This document shows positions 62,744-64,000 of a stretch of DNA of 64,000 bases, one piece after another. Every line of letters starts with the position of its first letter. The stretch's first letter is position 1. The notes beneath the pieces are model-generated. The model ran no database searches, was not told the origin of the DNA, and saw nothing but the letters and a program-made list of their open reading frames with translations. A program made the translations under genes and the position numbers. Source of the stretch: Flavobacterium sp. HJJ (GTDB lineage: Bacteria; Bacteroidota; Bacteroidia; Flavobacteriales; Flavobacteriaceae). The stretch spans positions 35,763-99,762 of the forward strand of contig NZ_JADKPR010000021.1 in assembly GCF_015351475.1 (NCBI RefSeq), in the 5' to 3' direction.

Positions 62744-63535
62744 TTAAATCCCTTTTAATTCAAACGTTATATCTGATTGATAATCCTCAACTAAATATCT
62801 TTTTTCTGGTCTAATCTGCTCAGTAGAATCGTCAGGAAATGGTTCAGAAGGATCTGTAGGTAAAGGATCAACTGGCGCTTCTTCTAAAACAATCACAATA
62901 ATCAATACTGCAGCTGCGGCAAGCCATACGGCTGCCCATTTGTAGACATACTTTGGCACTACATATCTTGATGATTGTTTTTCTGATTGCATTCCTTTTA
63001 TTGCTTTAATCATATCTTCTTTTGATGAATTTTCATCAATGTGGTATTTTGATTTTAAAGAAGCAGTAAATTTTTTTGCTACTTCAGAAATCTCTCCTTT
63101 AGAAACATTCGCTAATTCAAAAGCAGTATTCGATATTTTACTAGATGCTTTTGAAATAGTAGACTTAACTACATAGTAATCACCAGATCCTATATTTTTC
63201 CTAAAAGTAGATAAATAATTGGGGTCAGATGATTTTAATTTGGCTATAATTTCATTTTGAAAATTGACAATTCCTTGTATTTGTGATTTTTCTGTTACAA
63301 ATGTTCTAAAATTCAAATCTTTGAAGTCCTCCATTTTATCCGCGACGGGACCTTCCAAAAACATTACTCCTTTAAAAACTTCCTCATCACTAAATGATGT
63401 TTTCAAATCATCTTTTTTAATCACTGAATTTTTGTCACTATAAATTTCATCTTTACTACAGCTAAATAGTAAAAATGAAACACTAATTAAAGTACAAATG
63501 TGATACTTGACACAGTAATTTCTAATTTTTTTCAT
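62744..63535 (-). CDS. sdpC: SdpC-like antimicrobial peptide precursor lipoprotein
   Basis: 263 residues. The N-terminus is a lipoprotein signal (SFLLFSCSKDE, Cys26). The SdpC-family hallmark FSDEEVFKGVMFLEGPVADK lies at residues 48-67, followed by an alpha-helical region. Near the C-terminus a strongly hydrophobic stretch, YKWAAVWLAAAAVLIIVIVL (198-217), follows the Lys/Arg-containing SSRYVVPKY and is the likely toxic peptide. A Pro/Asp/Glu-rich tail follows. In Bacillus the SDP peptide is cut from such a region and collapses the membrane potential of sister cells. Here the mature region has no cysteine, so there is no disulfide. It is the first gene of the cassette. Confidence 0.82.
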   Translation of the reverse strand: MKKIRNYCVKYHICTLISVSFLLFSCSKDEIYSDKNSVIKKDDLKTSFSDEEVFKGVMFLEGPVADKMEDFKDLNFRTFVTEKSQIQGIVNFQNEIIAKLKSSDPNYLSTFRKNIGSGDYYVVKSTISKASSKISNTAFELANVSKGEISEVAKKFTASLKSKYHIDENSSKEDMIKAIKGMQSEKQSSRYVVPKYVYKWAAVWLAAAAVLIIVIVLEEAPVDPLPTDPSEPFPDDSTEQIRPEKRYLVEDYQSDITFELKGI

Positions 63536-63592
63536 AATATAAATATTTAAAAGTTTATAATTCTTACAAAGAAAGACTTATTTATTTTAATT

Positions 63593-63612
63593 AACAAATA
63601 TTTTAATTTGTT
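63593..63612 (-). promoter_or_regulatory. Possible operator palindrome before the sdpC-like gene
   Basis: AACAAAT and ATTTGTT flank a 6-bp AT centre, about 58 bp before the sdpC start in very AT-rich DNA. It differs from the sdpR operator at 55302. In such AT-rich sequence it may be chance. Confidence 0.3.
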
Positions 63613-63693
63613 TTAATAATTTATTATAAATAAAAACCTACTATTAATAACTCAAAAGATTTTAATAAAAAAGATCGCATTTTGATACATTAA

Positions 63694-63771
63694 GTCAAAG
63701 ATGATAATCGCAGAGCCTTACAAATACCTCTTCATGCATCAAACAGCGGTATCGAATTAAATCCTAGATAA
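63694..63771 (+). pseudogene. Residual C-terminus of a SusD-like gene
   Basis: An open frame of 25 codons, preceded by an in-frame stop, reads DDNRRALQIPLHASNSGIEL then NPR and stops. The L-x-IP...NP pattern is how SusD proteins end (compare VFPIPKASIAANPNLIQN in the SusD of 21043). It lies 19 bp before the lipoprotein gene that normally follows SusD in this type of locus. It would be what remains of a SusD gene removed when the sdp operon came in. The match is short, so this is an inference. Confidence 0.5.
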
Positions 63772-63790
63772 TCTTTAAAAGCAAAATATC

Positions 63791-64000
63791 ATGAAAATAA
63801 TAAAATATAGTAAAATAGCAGTTTTGTTTTTAACACTGGCATCACTTGCTTCTTGTTCTAATGATGATCAGGTAGGTGAAAGCCAGCTTGATTATAACCA
63901 GCCGATAAAAACAGCACTTGACAATTGGATAGGTGTAAATTATCTGACTCCATACAATATAAATGTCCAATATAAATGGAATCAAAATACGGTAGACAAC
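63791..64000 (+). CDS. Substrate import-associated zinc metallohydrolase lipoprotein, N-terminus (cut by window edge)
   Basis: 70 residues up to the window end. Lipobox LASLASCSND (Cys22), then ALDNWIGVNYLTPYNINVQY and KWNQNTVDN. This is the N-terminal signature of the zinc-metallohydrolase lipoproteins (HExxH type) encoded beside SusC/SusD pairs with FecI/FecR control. The HExxH motif itself is beyond the edge. Its presence shows that the sigma/anti-sigma/SusC genes at 56949-61018 and this gene once formed one locus. Confidence 0.75.
   Translation, partial: MKIIKYSKIAVLFLTLASLASCSNDDQVGESQLDYNQPIKTALDNWIGVNYLTPYNINVQYKWNQNTVDN

Overview
The window is typical of Bacteroidota, most likely a Flavobacterium: AT-rich DNA, SusC/SusD pairs, a hybrid two-component regulator, FecI/FecR-type sigma/anti-sigma genes, type IX secretion C-terminal domains and flavobacterial lipoboxes. 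No rRNA, tRNA or CRISPR was seen.

Layout. 1-2270: start of a SusC gene cut by the left edge, and an AraC regulator (both minus). 2550-32660: a large polysaccharide utilisation locus for beta-mannan, probably acetylated galactoglucomannan. It holds two GH26 and one GH5 mannanase, a sugar transporter next to a GH130 phosphorylase and a cellobiose 2-epimerase (the epimerase/phosphorylase route for mannobiose), a tandem carbohydrate-binding protein, a GH97 alpha-galactosidase, a hybrid two-component sensor, SusC/SusD/SusE-like uptake proteins, a GH53 galactanase and a GH2 enzyme. A convergent minus-strand group adds GH3 and two SGNH-type acetyl esterases. Inferred flow: surface lipoproteins cut and bind mannan, SusCD imports oligomers, periplasmic enzymes strip acetyl and galactosyl groups, and the inner-membrane symporter delivers disaccharide to the cytoplasmic epimerase and phosphorylase.

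32828-41000: DUF1573 protein divergent from a histidine kinase/response regulator pair, a hypothetical secreted protein, a three-gene biotin-dependent acyl-CoA carboxylase operon and an outer-membrane protein of unknown role. 41449-52715: a long palindromic repeat, a B12-binding-type radical SAM protein, and two paralogous giant surface proteins with type IX sorting domains, linked by a 97-bp duplication and near-identical 3' ends. 52733-56699: alpha/beta hydrolase, an SdpR/SdpI-like repressor/immunity pair with an obvious palindromic operator, and an MHS-family transporter.

56949-64000 is the most interesting part. An ECF sigma factor, FecR anti-sigma factor and STN-type SusC receptor are followed by a break: the SusC barrel stops early, and an AT-rich minus-strand operon sits where the rest of SusC and nearly all of SusD should be. 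A short remnant resembling a SusD C-terminus and the start of the zinc-metallohydrolase lipoprotein that normally follows SusD appear on the far side. The inserted operon encodes homologues of SdpC (peptide toxin precursor), SdpA and SdpB (toxin maturation), plus a 69-residue DUF5808-like membrane protein that may be the immunity factor. It is thus a complete Sdp-type antimicrobial peptide system in a Gram-negative host, about 6 kb from the separate sdpRI-like pair.
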